Below are positions 10,562 through 18,756 of a DNA stretch of 64,000 bases, in pieces (the first letter of the stretch is position 1; every line of letters begins with the position of its first letter). The position numbers were made by a program, and so were the translations under genes. The notes beneath the pieces are model-generated. The model saw nothing but the letters and a program-made list of their open reading frames with translations. It was not told where the DNA came from and ran no database searches. This DNA comes from Vibrio cincinnatiensis (GTDB lineage: Bacteria; Pseudomonadota; Gammaproteobacteria; Enterobacterales; Vibrionaceae), in NCBI RefSeq assembly GCF_022113815.1, contig NZ_SGOM01000012.1, positions 1-64,000 on the forward strand. Reading direction: 5' to 3'.

Positions 10562-10590
10562 TAGACGACCTAGGGGGATATACGTATTAT
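10562..10590 (+). promoter_or_regulatory. Candidate promoter of the tRNA cluster
   Basis: TAGACG, a 17-bp gap and TATTAT, followed by a GC-rich stretch (CCACTCCGCCG) resembling a stringent-control discriminator, end 21 bp before tRNA-Arg. Confidence 0.45.
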
Positions 10591-10611
10591 TCCACTCCGC
10601 CGATAGGGCAT

Positions 10612-10688
<77 letters not shown>

Positions 10689-10725
10689 TCCGGTTGGTTG
10701 ATTGGTGCATGTTGGCAACATTGAT

Positions 10726-10802
10726 GGTGGCTATAGCTCAGTTGGTAGAGCCCCGGATTGTGATTCCGGTTGTCGCGAGTTCAAGTCTCGTTAGCCACCC
10801 CA
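10726..10802 (+). tRNA. tRNA-His (GTG), copy 1
   Basis: 77 nt with encoded CCA and the extra 5' G typical of tRNA-His (GGTGGCTA pairs with TAGCCACC). The anticodon loop TTGTGAT gives GTG. Identical to the copy at 11103-11179. Confidence 0.96.
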
Positions 10803-10860
10803 TTATTTAGGTAACGGATGTTTCCTTTCTTGATTAACTTCGAGATAAAACAAGGATAAA

Positions 10861-10935
10861 GTGGGGAATAGCGTAACTTAGTCGCGCATCTCCAGTTTTA
10901 GGAATAGCAGACCAGAGGGTGACCTTCTCGTCAAA
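10861..10935 (+). pseudogene. Decayed tRNA-Pro copy
   Basis: Between His copy 1 and Pro copy 1 lies a stretch that follows tRNA-Pro (GAATAGCG, then GCGCATCT, then GACCAGAGGGT) with many substitutions. The anticodon stem-loop is disrupted, there is no matching T-arm and no CCA end. It looks like an inactivated member of the tandem array. Confidence 0.65.
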
Positions 10936-10956
10936 TATCCTTAAACAAAATTTCGT

Positions 10957-11033
<77 letters not shown>

Positions 11034-11102
11034 CTTATTCAAAAGCTAGGTAATGACGTAGCTTAAAATAACGGCAGATAAGCGGTTATTGCAAAAATTG
11101 AT

Positions 11103-11179
11103 GGTGGCTATAGCTCAGTTGGTAGAGCCCCGGATTGTGATTCCGGTTGTCGCGAGTTCAAGTCTCGTTAGCCACCCCA
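11103..11179 (+). tRNA. tRNA-His (GTG), copy 2
   Basis: Exact duplicate of the tRNA-His at 10726-10802, including several flanking bases (GAT before, CCATTATT after), so a recent tandem duplication. Confidence 0.96.
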
Positions 11180-11191
11180 TTATTAAGTTAT

Positions 11192-11268
<77 letters not shown>

Positions 11269-11276
11269 CTATATTA

Positions 11277-11305
11277 AGCTCTAGTCGAAAGACTGGGGCT
11301 TTTTG
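11277..11305 (+). terminator. Terminator of the tRNA cluster, copy 1
   Basis: AGCTCTAGTC-GAAA-GACTGGGGCT with a T tract, directly after tRNA-Pro copy 2. Confidence 0.85.
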
Positions 11306-11353
11306 CTACCTGTCTTTCTATTAAGAGAAGAGAGGGGTTCGTCTGATATTCAA

Positions 11354-11411
11354 ATTCGGCTCTTCACCGACCACTACATTAAGCTCTAGTCGAAAGACTG
11401 GGGCTTTTTTC
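11354..11411 (+). repeat. Duplicated tRNA-Pro 3' end plus second terminator
   Basis: The last bases of tRNA-Pro (CTCTTCACCGACCA, to 11373), its trailer and the whole terminator stem (11381-11411) are repeated almost exactly after copy 1, without the tRNA body. This is the remnant of a further tRNA-Pro unit lost by recombination between repeats. Confidence 0.75.
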
Positions 11412-12153
11412 TTTCTATGTTTTATTCATCAATGAGTGGGGTTGCCATGATTCAACCTGAGTTTCTCATTCACCACTCTGGTAGTTTTCCCTTATATTCT
11501 CAAATGGTGAGAATGATGAATTTTCAAAATCAGAGTTTTTATTTTTGCAATCATGCATAAAACCAGTGAGAAGTGATCAAGACGATGTACAGAGAGCCAG
11601 TATGGCAACCCTTGTTTATAAGAGGATGAAGCCTTTTTTTAACCTAGACTTTCGTAGGTTAATATACTGACTTTTGTTTATGTATTGTGTTTTATCACTA
11701 GTATTTTTATTAGATTCATTCTTTTGGGCTGTCTTATGGTTATACATCGATATTTGTTTCTATATTGTTAATTTTTAGCTTGGGTCGTGGTTGAGATAAT
11801 ATGCAAGCATGATTTTTATGATCTCTTTCTTGTTTTATAAAAATTAGCGATAAACTCTAACTTGTATCCATGTGTTATCAATATGGTTCGGTGGTTTGAC
11901 CATTTTTATATCTATTAATTGTGCATGTTTATTCGATTAAGATGCTTTGTTTTACTGTGTTATCGAGTTTTTATCCTTTGATTGTTGCTTTTGTGTGAGA
12001 TTTTTGCCACAATGATGAACTTGTAAATAGCCAGCAGATTGTACTGTGTTGGTAGAAGGGAATCATAGGTTTTATGCCATCAGCGATGCACATTGCAATG
12101 GTGTAAGCCTCAGACAGGGCAGTATTGTGCCAAAGCAGTGAGGTCTGGTTTAC
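11412..12153. other. AT-rich 740-bp gap without a supported gene
   Basis: Between the tRNA cluster and the peptide transporter I find no gene with family support. T-rich stretches dominate 11640-12000. It should hold the promoter of the transporter operon, but I cannot place a convincing -35/-10 pair. Confidence 0.5.
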
Positions 12154-13869
12154 ATGTCACTTTTAGAGGTTAGTCATCTACGCATTGAATATCCGTCACG
12201 TCATGGTGTCCATGCAGCGGTAAAATCGCTCAGCTTTAATATTGAGCGTGGTGAAATTGTTGGCGTCGTGGGTGAGTCTGGCGCAGGTAAGTCTACGGTT
12301 GGGAATGCGATCATTGATTTATTAAGCCCTCCCGGAACGATTGCAGGAGGTGAGGTATTCTTAGATGGAGAGAAAATCTCTGGTTTATCTCCTGAAAAAA
12401 TGCGTCAAGTTCGAGGCTCAAAAATTGGGTTTATCTTTCAAGATCCCATGACATCACTTAACCCCTTGTTTACGGTTGAACACCAATTAACTGAAACTAT
12501 TCACGCTAATATGAAGGTCAGCCATGAAGAAGCTTATCAACGGGCTTTATCTCTCATGCAGCAGGTGGGGATCCCTCAGCCTGAAAATCGCTTAAAGCAG
12601 TACCCCCATCAGTTTTCGGGTGGTATGCGTCAACGGGTCGTGATAGCGATTGCGCTGGCGGGAGAGCCGGATTTAATTATTGCTGATGAACCAACTACAG
12701 CGTTGGATGTATCGATTCAAGATCAAATACTGTCGCTGATCCGTGAATTATGCAAAAAGAATAACGTGGGTTGTATGTTGGTGACTCATGATATGGGCGT
12801 GGTTTCCAATGTGACCGATCGGGTTGCGGTTATGTATCGTGGCGAGTTAGTCGAATTTGGCCCAACGGCAAAAGTATTAGGTAACCCCGATCATCCTTAT
12901 ACGCGTAGTTTAATTTCAGCCGTTCCTCGCTCAGATATCAAGTTAGAGCGCTTTCCTCTCGTCAGTTACATCGAAGAAGCCAGTGAGCTGGCTCCACTAG
13001 ATATTAAGCATCATTGGTTAGGTCAGAGCCAAGATCAGCGTGCTTATACTGGTCCACTGTTGAACATTGAGAATGTTAATCTTCGTTTTGTGACTAAAGA
13101 TTCTCTATTTGAAAGCCGCCGTGAGTATGTGCAAGCGTCCAATAATGTTAGCTTTCAAGTCCATGAAGGGGAAACCTTTGGTCTGGTGGGAGAATCGGGC
13201 TCAGGAAAATCGACCATAGCACGAGTGATCGCCGGCCTATATCAACCCAATGAAGGGCGCGTAACTTTTGAAGGGATAGATCTTACCGGGCTCAAGTCAG
13301 AAAAACAGCGCCGCCCGATGCGCCGTCAGATGCAAATGGTCTTTCAAAATCCTTATACCTCCATGAACCCTCGAATGAAGGTATTGGATATCATCGCTGA
13401 GCCTATTCGTTTTCATAAACTGACCGACAATGAATCGCAAACCCGAAAAATTGTGAATGATTTATTGGACTATGTGGGACTGGGTCGAATGGCGGGGCTT
13501 AAATATCCCCATGAATTTTCTGGAGGGCAGCGGCAGAGGATTTCGATTGCTCGCGCTTTGGCAACCCGCCCTCGATTATTGATTTGCGATGAGCCGACCT
13601 CGGCGTTAGATGTGTCTGTTCAAGCGCAAATTCTTAACTTGCTGAAAGATTTACAGCAAGAGCTGAATTTAACCATGTTGTTTATCAGTCACGATTTACC
13701 CGTGATTCGGCAAATGTGCGATCGAGTGGGGGTGATGCAAATGGGAACCTTATTAGAAGTCGCCCCAACCGAACAGCTTTTTACAACGCCACAGCATGAA
13801 TACAGCAAACAATTGATTTCCTTGATGCCTGAGTTTACCGGGTTAAGAGAAAAGGCAGAAACCGCTTAG
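12154..13869 (+). CDS. Peptide ABC transporter, fused double ATPase
   Basis: 571 residues with two complete ABC cassettes in one chain, equivalent to DppD plus DppF (YejF-type fusion). Cassette one has Walker A GESGAGKST, signature FSGGMRQR and Walker B IIADEPTTALD. Cassette two (from about residue 300) has GESGSGKST, FSGGQRQR and LICDEPTSALD. It powers import of di- or oligopeptides through the two permeases encoded downstream. First gene of a four-gene locus (ATPase, binding protein, two permeases), an order in which the ATPase comes first rather than last as in dpp/opp. Substrate not predictable from sequence. Confidence 0.9.
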   Translation: MSLLEVSHLRIEYPSRHGVHAAVKSLSFNIERGEIVGVVGESGAGKSTVGNAIIDLLSPPGTIAGGEVFLDGEKISGLSPEKMRQVRGSKIGFIFQDPMTSLNPLFTVEHQLTETIHANMKVSHEEAYQRALSLMQQVGIPQPENRLKQYPHQFSGGMRQRVVIAIALAGEPDLIIADEPTTALDVSIQDQILSLIRELCKKNNVGCMLVTHDMGVVSNVTDRVAVMYRGELVEFGPTAKVLGNPDHPYTRSLISAVPRSDIKLERFPLVSYIEEASELAPLDIKHHWLGQSQDQRAYTGPLLNIENVNLRFVTKDSLFESRREYVQASNNVSFQVHEGETFGLVGESGSGKSTIARVIAGLYQPNEGRVTFEGIDLTGLKSEKQRRPMRRQMQMVFQNPYTSMNPRMKVLDIIAEPIRFHKLTDNESQTRKIVNDLLDYVGLGRMAGLKYPHEFSGGQRQRISIARALATRPRLLICDEPTSALDVSVQAQILNLLKDLQQELNLTMLFISHDLPVIRQMCDRVGVMQMGTLLEVAPTEQLFTTPQHEYSKQLISLMPEFTGLREKAETA

Positions 13870-13961
13870 TCGGTTTTCATTCCATATCAAGTGGAAAAAG
13901 CACGCATTAACAGCAGTACAATAACATAAGGGATATAAATTCCCGCATAAGGAGTTATGCA

Positions 13962-15518
13962 ATGATAACCTTTAAAAGCAAGCTGACCTTAGCTTTAATG
14001 GCGGCAGGATTGAGTTTTTCACTCAGTGCTGCGCAGATTAAAGTTGCCTACGATTCAGATCCTGTCTCCATGGACCCTCATGAGCAGCTTTCGGGGGGAA
14101 CGCTGCAATTGTCACATATGGTCTTTGATCCATTAATTCGTTTTACGCAGGACATGAAATTTGAACCTCGTCTGGCTCAGTCTTGGCAGCGCTTGGACGA
14201 TGAAACGATGCGTTTTACCCTGCGCCAAGGTGTAACATTTCATTCAGGCAATCCTTTTACCGCAGATGATGTGGTATGGACCTTTAATCGATTGAAAGAT
14301 TCGGCGGATTTTAAAGGTATTTTCGAGCCTCTTGCCTCAGTCACCAAAGTGGATGACTACACGGTCGATATTAAAACAAATGGGGTTTATCCGCTGATTG
14401 AAAACGTGGCGACTTATATTTTTCCTATGGATAGCAAGTTCTACACTGGGACAACGGCTGAAGGTAAAAATAAAGCAGAAATCGTTAAACACGGATCTTC
14501 CTTTGCTTCAACCCATGCCTCTGGGACGGGGCCTTTTATAGTGACCGAGCGTGAGCAGGGAATACGCGTCGAATTTGCTCGCTTTGCCGATTACTGGGAT
14601 AAAGACAGCAAAGGCAATGTGGATAAGTTGACACTGGTGCCGATTAAAGAAGCCGCAACGCGAGTGGCTGCTTTGTTGTCTGGGGGCGTTGATATGATTG
14701 CTCCTGTTTCGCCCAATGATTACCAGCGAATTCGTAACGCTAAAGATATTGAACTGTACACCATGCCGGGTACACGAGTGATCACCTTCCAACTCAACCA
14801 AAATAGCCATGAAGCGCTGCGTGATGTACGTGTTCGCCAAGCGATTGTTTATGCGATTAATAACCAAGGTATTGTTGATCGAGTGATGCGTGGTGCAGCA
14901 ACCGCCGCAGGGCAGCAAAGCCCAGTGGGTTATGCAGGTTATAACGAAAATCTCAAACCACGTTTTGACCTTGAAAAAGCCAAACAATTGATGAAAGAAG
15001 CCGGTTATGAGAAAGGCTTTAGCATGAGTATGCTCGCTCCTAATAACCGCTATGTGAATGATGATAAAATTGCGCAAGCCGCATCAGCCATGCTGGCTCG
15101 TATCGGTATCAAGGTCGATTTGAAAACCATGCCTAAAGCACAATTTTGGCCAGAGTTTGATAAATGTGCCGCTGATATGTTACTGATTGGCTGGCACCCT
15201 GATACGGAAGATTCAGCAAACTTCACTGAGTTCTTAACCATGACCCGTAATGAACAAACGGGTAAAGGTCAGTATAACTGCGGTTACTATTCAAATGCGG
15301 AAGTGGATGCTTTAGTTGATGCCTCTAATGTAGAAACCGACTTAGTTAAGCGTGGTGAAATGCTGAGAAAAGTAGAAGAGATTCTCTATAATGAAGCGGC
15401 CTTCGTTCCGCTCCACTGGCAAGATCCTTCATGGGCAGCTAAGAAAAACCTAGAGTTGGCTCCGATCATTAACGGTATGGATTTCCCTTACTTTGGTGAT
15501 TTGGTGGTTAAAGAATAA
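13962..15518 (+). CDS. Peptide ABC transporter, periplasmic binding protein
   Basis: Family 5 solute-binding protein of 518 residues with a Sec signal peptide (MITFKSKLTLALMAAGLSFSLSAA). Near the mature N-terminus it has the family pattern SDPVSMDPHEQLSGGTLQLSHMVF. It resembles DppA/OppA and would hand peptides to the downstream permeases. A good AAGGAG precedes the start. A perfect intrinsic terminator follows before the permease genes, which would let the binding protein be made in excess over the membrane parts. Confidence 0.9.
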   Translation: MITFKSKLTLALMAAGLSFSLSAAQIKVAYDSDPVSMDPHEQLSGGTLQLSHMVFDPLIRFTQDMKFEPRLAQSWQRLDDETMRFTLRQGVTFHSGNPFTADDVVWTFNRLKDSADFKGIFEPLASVTKVDDYTVDIKTNGVYPLIENVATYIFPMDSKFYTGTTAEGKNKAEIVKHGSSFASTHASGTGPFIVTEREQGIRVEFARFADYWDKDSKGNVDKLTLVPIKEAATRVAALLSGGVDMIAPVSPNDYQRIRNAKDIELYTMPGTRVITFQLNQNSHEALRDVRVRQAIVYAINNQGIVDRVMRGAATAAGQQSPVGYAGYNENLKPRFDLEKAKQLMKEAGYEKGFSMSMLAPNNRYVNDDKIAQAASAMLARIGIKVDLKTMPKAQFWPEFDKCAADMLLIGWHPDTEDSANFTEFLTMTRNEQTGKGQYNCGYYSNAEVDALVDASNVETDLVKRGEMLRKVEEILYNEAAFVPLHWQDPSWAAKKNLELAPIINGMDFPYFGDLVVKE

Positions 15519-15552
15519 CCCATAAGGAAACTCAACCTGCATTAAGTGGGTT

Positions 15553-15592
15553 AACGAAAAGCGACAGAAGAGTCTCGTCGCTTTTCGTTTTA
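15553..15592 (+). terminator. Terminator between binding protein and permeases
   Basis: A 12-bp perfect stem (ACGAAAAGCGAC / GTCGCTTTTCGT) with a T-rich tail. It sits inside the transporter locus, so partial read-through or a separate permease promoter (15600-15740) is implied. Confidence 0.8.
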
Positions 15593-15741
15593 TCTCTCAC
15601 AGTGATATGTTTTTACGGGATACTGCGCTTACCTTGTCGAGCTTAATTTTTATTCGGTCGGATTAAGCATGCTATTAAGGTCGAAGAGTTTCGTTGTGCG
15701 AGTTCAAGCACAGCAGTTATGGATAGTTTAAGGGGCAGGGA

Positions 15742-16719
15742 ATGTTTTCTTTTCTGGTCAAACGCCTGTATCAGGCAGTGATAGTAATGTTTGTCATCAG
15801 TTTGGTGGCATTTGCAATTCAAGATAACCTCGGTGACCCATTGCGTGAGTTGGTGGGGCAATCAGTTTCAGAAGAACAGCGCCAAGCGATGCGTGATGAG
15901 TTGGGGCTTAATGACCCGTTTCTCGTCAAATATACCCGTTTCTTAAGTTCTGCCGTTCAGGGAGATTTAGGCACCTCTTACACTTTCAAACGGTCAGCAG
16001 TTGAGGTGATATTAGATAAATTAGTCGCCACACTGGAGTTGGTATTTGCCGCAACCCTAATCATTATTAGCCTCTCCATTCCTCTTGGGGTGTATTCTGC
16101 CATTCATCCTAAGCGTTGGTTCTCAAAGTTGATCATGGCGGGCAGTAGTGTGGGTATTTCCATTCCGGTCTTTTTAACCGCTATCATGCTGATGTATGTT
16201 TTTTCCATTGAATTAGGCTGGCTACCCTCTTATGGACGGGGGCAAACCACCCAGTTATTGGGGTGGGAGTCGGGCTTATTTAACTTGGATGGTTTAAGTC
16301 ATTTAGTGCTACCTAGTATTGCTTTGGCTTCTATTATGTTGCCGCTCTTTATCCGCTTGGTGCGTTCAGAGATGCTCGAAGTCTTAAGTTCCGAATACAT
16401 AAAATTTGCTAAAGCCAAAGGCTTAGCCATGAATAAAATTTATTTTCAACACGCGTTAAGAAATACATTACTCCCAGTGCTCACCGTCGGTGGCGTGCAG
16501 ATAGGGACCATGGTGGCCTACACCATTTTAACGGAAACCGTTTTTCAATGGCCGGGAACGGGCTTGCTCTTTTTAGAGGCGATTAACCGAGTGGATACAC
16601 CGCTGATCACTGCCTATGTAATTTTTGTCGGGCTGCTTTTTGTGGTGACGAACACCATTGTCGATTTGCTGTATGGGTTGATCAACCCAACTGTTAATTT
16701 AACCGGAAAAGGGGCGTAA
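15742..16719 (+). CDS. Peptide ABC transporter permease (DppB type)
   Basis: 325 residues, six predicted membrane helices, starting MFSFLVKRLYQAVIVMFVISLVAF as in DppB/OppB proteins. The EAA loop (YIKFAKAKGLAMNKIYFQHALRNTLLPVLT) contacts the ATPase. The following permease starts three bases after its stop codon, so the two are translationally linked. Confidence 0.9.
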   Translation: MFSFLVKRLYQAVIVMFVISLVAFAIQDNLGDPLRELVGQSVSEEQRQAMRDELGLNDPFLVKYTRFLSSAVQGDLGTSYTFKRSAVEVILDKLVATLELVFAATLIIISLSIPLGVYSAIHPKRWFSKLIMAGSSVGISIPVFLTAIMLMYVFSIELGWLPSYGRGQTTQLLGWESGLFNLDGLSHLVLPSIALASIMLPLFIRLVRSEMLEVLSSEYIKFAKAKGLAMNKIYFQHALRNTLLPVLTVGGVQIGTMVAYTILTETVFQWPGTGLLFLEAINRVDTPLITAYVIFVGLLFVVTNTIVDLLYGLINPTVNLTGKGA

Positions 16720-16721
16720 TC

Positions 16722-17660
16722 ATGACTTCGACAACAAGTACGCCTTCACTTTGGCAACGTTTTAAACAATCGGATTTTCTGTATTACTTTCTACGCGATA
16801 AAGTGGCGATGATCAGTTTTGCCTGCTTTATGCTGTTTTTGGCAATGGCATTAACCGCTCCGTTATTGGCTCCAACCAACCCTTACGATTTGGCTTCCAT
16901 TGACATTATGGACTCAGAATTGCCTCCGGTTTGGTTAGAAGGCAGTGATGAACGCTTCCTGTTAGGGACGGATGAACAAGGGCGAGACATTCTATCGACG
17001 ATTTTGTATGGCTCTCGGTTGTCTTTGACCATTGGTTTTTTGGCGGTGGGGCTGCAACTGCTTCTTGGGATTGTGATCGGACTGTCGGCAGGGTACTTTG
17101 GCGGCCGGATTGATAGCTTCTTGATGCGTTTTGCCGATATTCAGCTCTCTTTCTCTACCATGATGGTCGCAATTATTGTCTCGGCTATCTTTAAAGCCAG
17201 TTTTGGTGGTGAGTTTTATAGTCAATATGCAGTGGTGATGTTGGTGGTCATTATTGGCATCGCCGAATGGCCTCAGTATGCTCGAACCATTCGAGCGTCG
17301 GTATTGGCTGAGAAGAAGAAAGAGTATGTCGAAGCCGCACGAGTGATGGGGTTTAAATCGTTACGTATCATGTTTAGGCATATTTTACCTAATTGCCTGT
17401 CACCCATTTTGGTTATCTCAACGGTACAAATTGCCAATGCCATTATGTCTGAAGCGGCACTTTCTTTCCTCGGGTTAGGTTTACCCGTTGATCAACCCTC
17501 GTTAGGCGCACTCATTAGTATCGGTTTTAAATATATCTTCTCCGGTGCTTGGTGGATAACGGTCTTTCCTGGTGTGGTATTGATCAGCTTAGTTTTGGTC
17601 ATTAACTTACTGGGGGACTGGTTACGGGATGTGTTTAACCCCAAAATTTATAAAGGGTAA
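16722..17660 (+). CDS. Peptide ABC transporter permease (DppC type)
   Basis: 312 residues of the DppC/OppC family. The N-terminal cytoplasmic stretch is followed by a first helix (VAMISFACFMLFLAMALTAPLLAPTNPYD), the extracytoplasmic GTDEQGRDILSTILYGSRLSL motif typical of the C subunit, and the EAA loop YVEAARVMGFKSLRIMFRHILPN. Pairs with the preceding permease. Confidence 0.9.
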   Translation: MTSTTSTPSLWQRFKQSDFLYYFLRDKVAMISFACFMLFLAMALTAPLLAPTNPYDLASIDIMDSELPPVWLEGSDERFLLGTDEQGRDILSTILYGSRLSLTIGFLAVGLQLLLGIVIGLSAGYFGGRIDSFLMRFADIQLSFSTMMVAIIVSAIFKASFGGEFYSQYAVVMLVVIIGIAEWPQYARTIRASVLAEKKKEYVEAARVMGFKSLRIMFRHILPNCLSPILVISTVQIANAIMSEAALSFLGLGLPVDQPSLGALISIGFKYIFSGAWWITVFPGVVLISLVLVINLLGDWLRDVFNPKIYKG

Positions 17661-17700
17661 GACGAGTCGGTTGATTTTATAGTGATAAGCCTCCTAAACT

Positions 17701-17731
17701 GAGAGTCGTAAGTAATTACGGCTCTTTTTTT
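17701..17731 (+). terminator. Terminator of the peptide transporter operon
   Basis: AGAGTCGTAA-GTAA-TTACGGCTCT followed by seven T residues, 40 bp after the second permease gene. Confidence 0.85.
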
Positions 17732-17785
17732 GCATCTATTTTCGCACCTGAAGCCATTTACGCTGTCACTATAGTAGGGATAACT

Positions 17786-18691
17786 ATGGATATAAAAGTG
17801 GTCGAAATGTCTAAAATCACCCATCGAATGCTATTAAGCTTGTTCTGCTGCGCGGTTTCTCTCTTCTCATTCCCCGTGCTTGCTCAGGATTTTCTCTGTG
17901 ACGCGACACAAGCGGCCAGTGATCAACTCCCGGTTCTAGAACCGTCCTGTCCACTGGGGCAAGGGTTGTGGGGAAAGGCTTTGCCTAAAGGGCAACATTC
18001 CAAATTCTGGATTCAGTGTGGCTTATTAACGTCTCCCTTATCGGTGGAACAGGCGAAAGCACTCTACACAAAAATATCGACCGATGTGTGGATGAAATCA
18101 GAAGGCAACGGGACCCGTTGTTTAATTGGGCCTTATAATGATTATGCTCAAGCCCGTAAAGAACTGACGGGAGTACGTACCCTTGCTGGATATCAAGAAG
18201 CATTTCTTCGTGAAGTTGGAAAAAGTGCGGAATCTCAGCCCCCAGGCACTCAAACCAAACCGAAGTCCAAACCACGCTCGTCCGCGACAGTAGAAAAGGT
18301 CAAATCGGAGACAAAACCCAAGCCGGTGAAAAGTGCGCCACTCAGTAAGCCCCAAAATGGCAAGATTGTGATTCGGCACCAAACTTCTTTAAATGGATTA
18401 ACTTACGCCATTCCCTATACCTCGTCACAGGCGGTGCAGTTTTATATGGAGCATAATCAGGCTTGGAATCGTTTGAACTATCGTGGCGCTAAAGCGATGT
18501 GTGAGAGCCTGAATATGCGTTTGGTAACCGAGGATGAATGGCAACAATTGCTCCGTTCAAAAGTCATGGAGAAAGAGCAATGGCCCATGTATTTGCCTTA
18601 TTGGGGGACAAATAATAAAGGGTTATTTACCAGTGGGAAAATGACCAACCTTAAAGGAAATTCTCTGCTGAGCGTGTTGTGTGTGAAATAA
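17786..18691 (+). CDS. Exported SPOR-like protein, paralogue 1
   Basis: 301 residues with a signal peptide (SLFCCAVSLFSFPVLAQ). Residues about 60-135 have the alternating pattern of a SPOR domain (FWIQCGLLTSPLSVEQAKALYTKI ... RCLIGPYNDYAQARKEL), which in other proteins binds denuded septal peptidoglycan. A basic Lys/Pro/Ser-rich linker (about 148-195) leads to a C-terminal domain that ends in a cysteine (LLSVLCVK). A clear paralogue lies at 46870-47673 but lacks most of the linker. Function unknown; a cell-wall role is inferred from SPOR only. The start at 17786 has an AGGG upstream; 17807 is an alternative. Confidence 0.7.
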   Translation: MDIKVVEMSKITHRMLLSLFCCAVSLFSFPVLAQDFLCDATQAASDQLPVLEPSCPLGQGLWGKALPKGQHSKFWIQCGLLTSPLSVEQAKALYTKISTDVWMKSEGNGTRCLIGPYNDYAQARKELTGVRTLAGYQEAFLREVGKSAESQPPGTQTKPKSKPRSSATVEKVKSETKPKPVKSAPLSKPQNGKIVIRHQTSLNGLTYAIPYTSSQAVQFYMEHNQAWNRLNYRGAKAMCESLNMRLVTEDEWQQLLRSKVMEKEQWPMYLPYWGTNNKGLFTSGKMTNLKGNSLLSVLCVK

Positions 18692-18701
18692 AGGATAATG
18701 A

Positions 18702-18737
18702 AAAAGCCCGAACCATGCTGGTTCGGGCTGTATTTTA
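18702..18737. terminator. Bidirectional terminator between SPOR gene and RND operon
   Basis: AGCCCGAACCA / TGGTTCGGGCT, an 11-bp perfect stem with a short loop and A/T tracts on both sides, between convergent genes. Confidence 0.85.
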
Positions 18738-18756
18738 ATCGAGCGCCATTCATGGA

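Noticed and set aside
11448..11561. 37-codon frame in the AT-rich gap after the tRNA cluster
   Set aside because: No homology features and only a weak ribosome binding site.
14508..15077. 189-codon frame antisense to the peptide-binding protein gene
   Set aside because: Entirely inside a well-supported gene; composition is typical of an antisense shadow.
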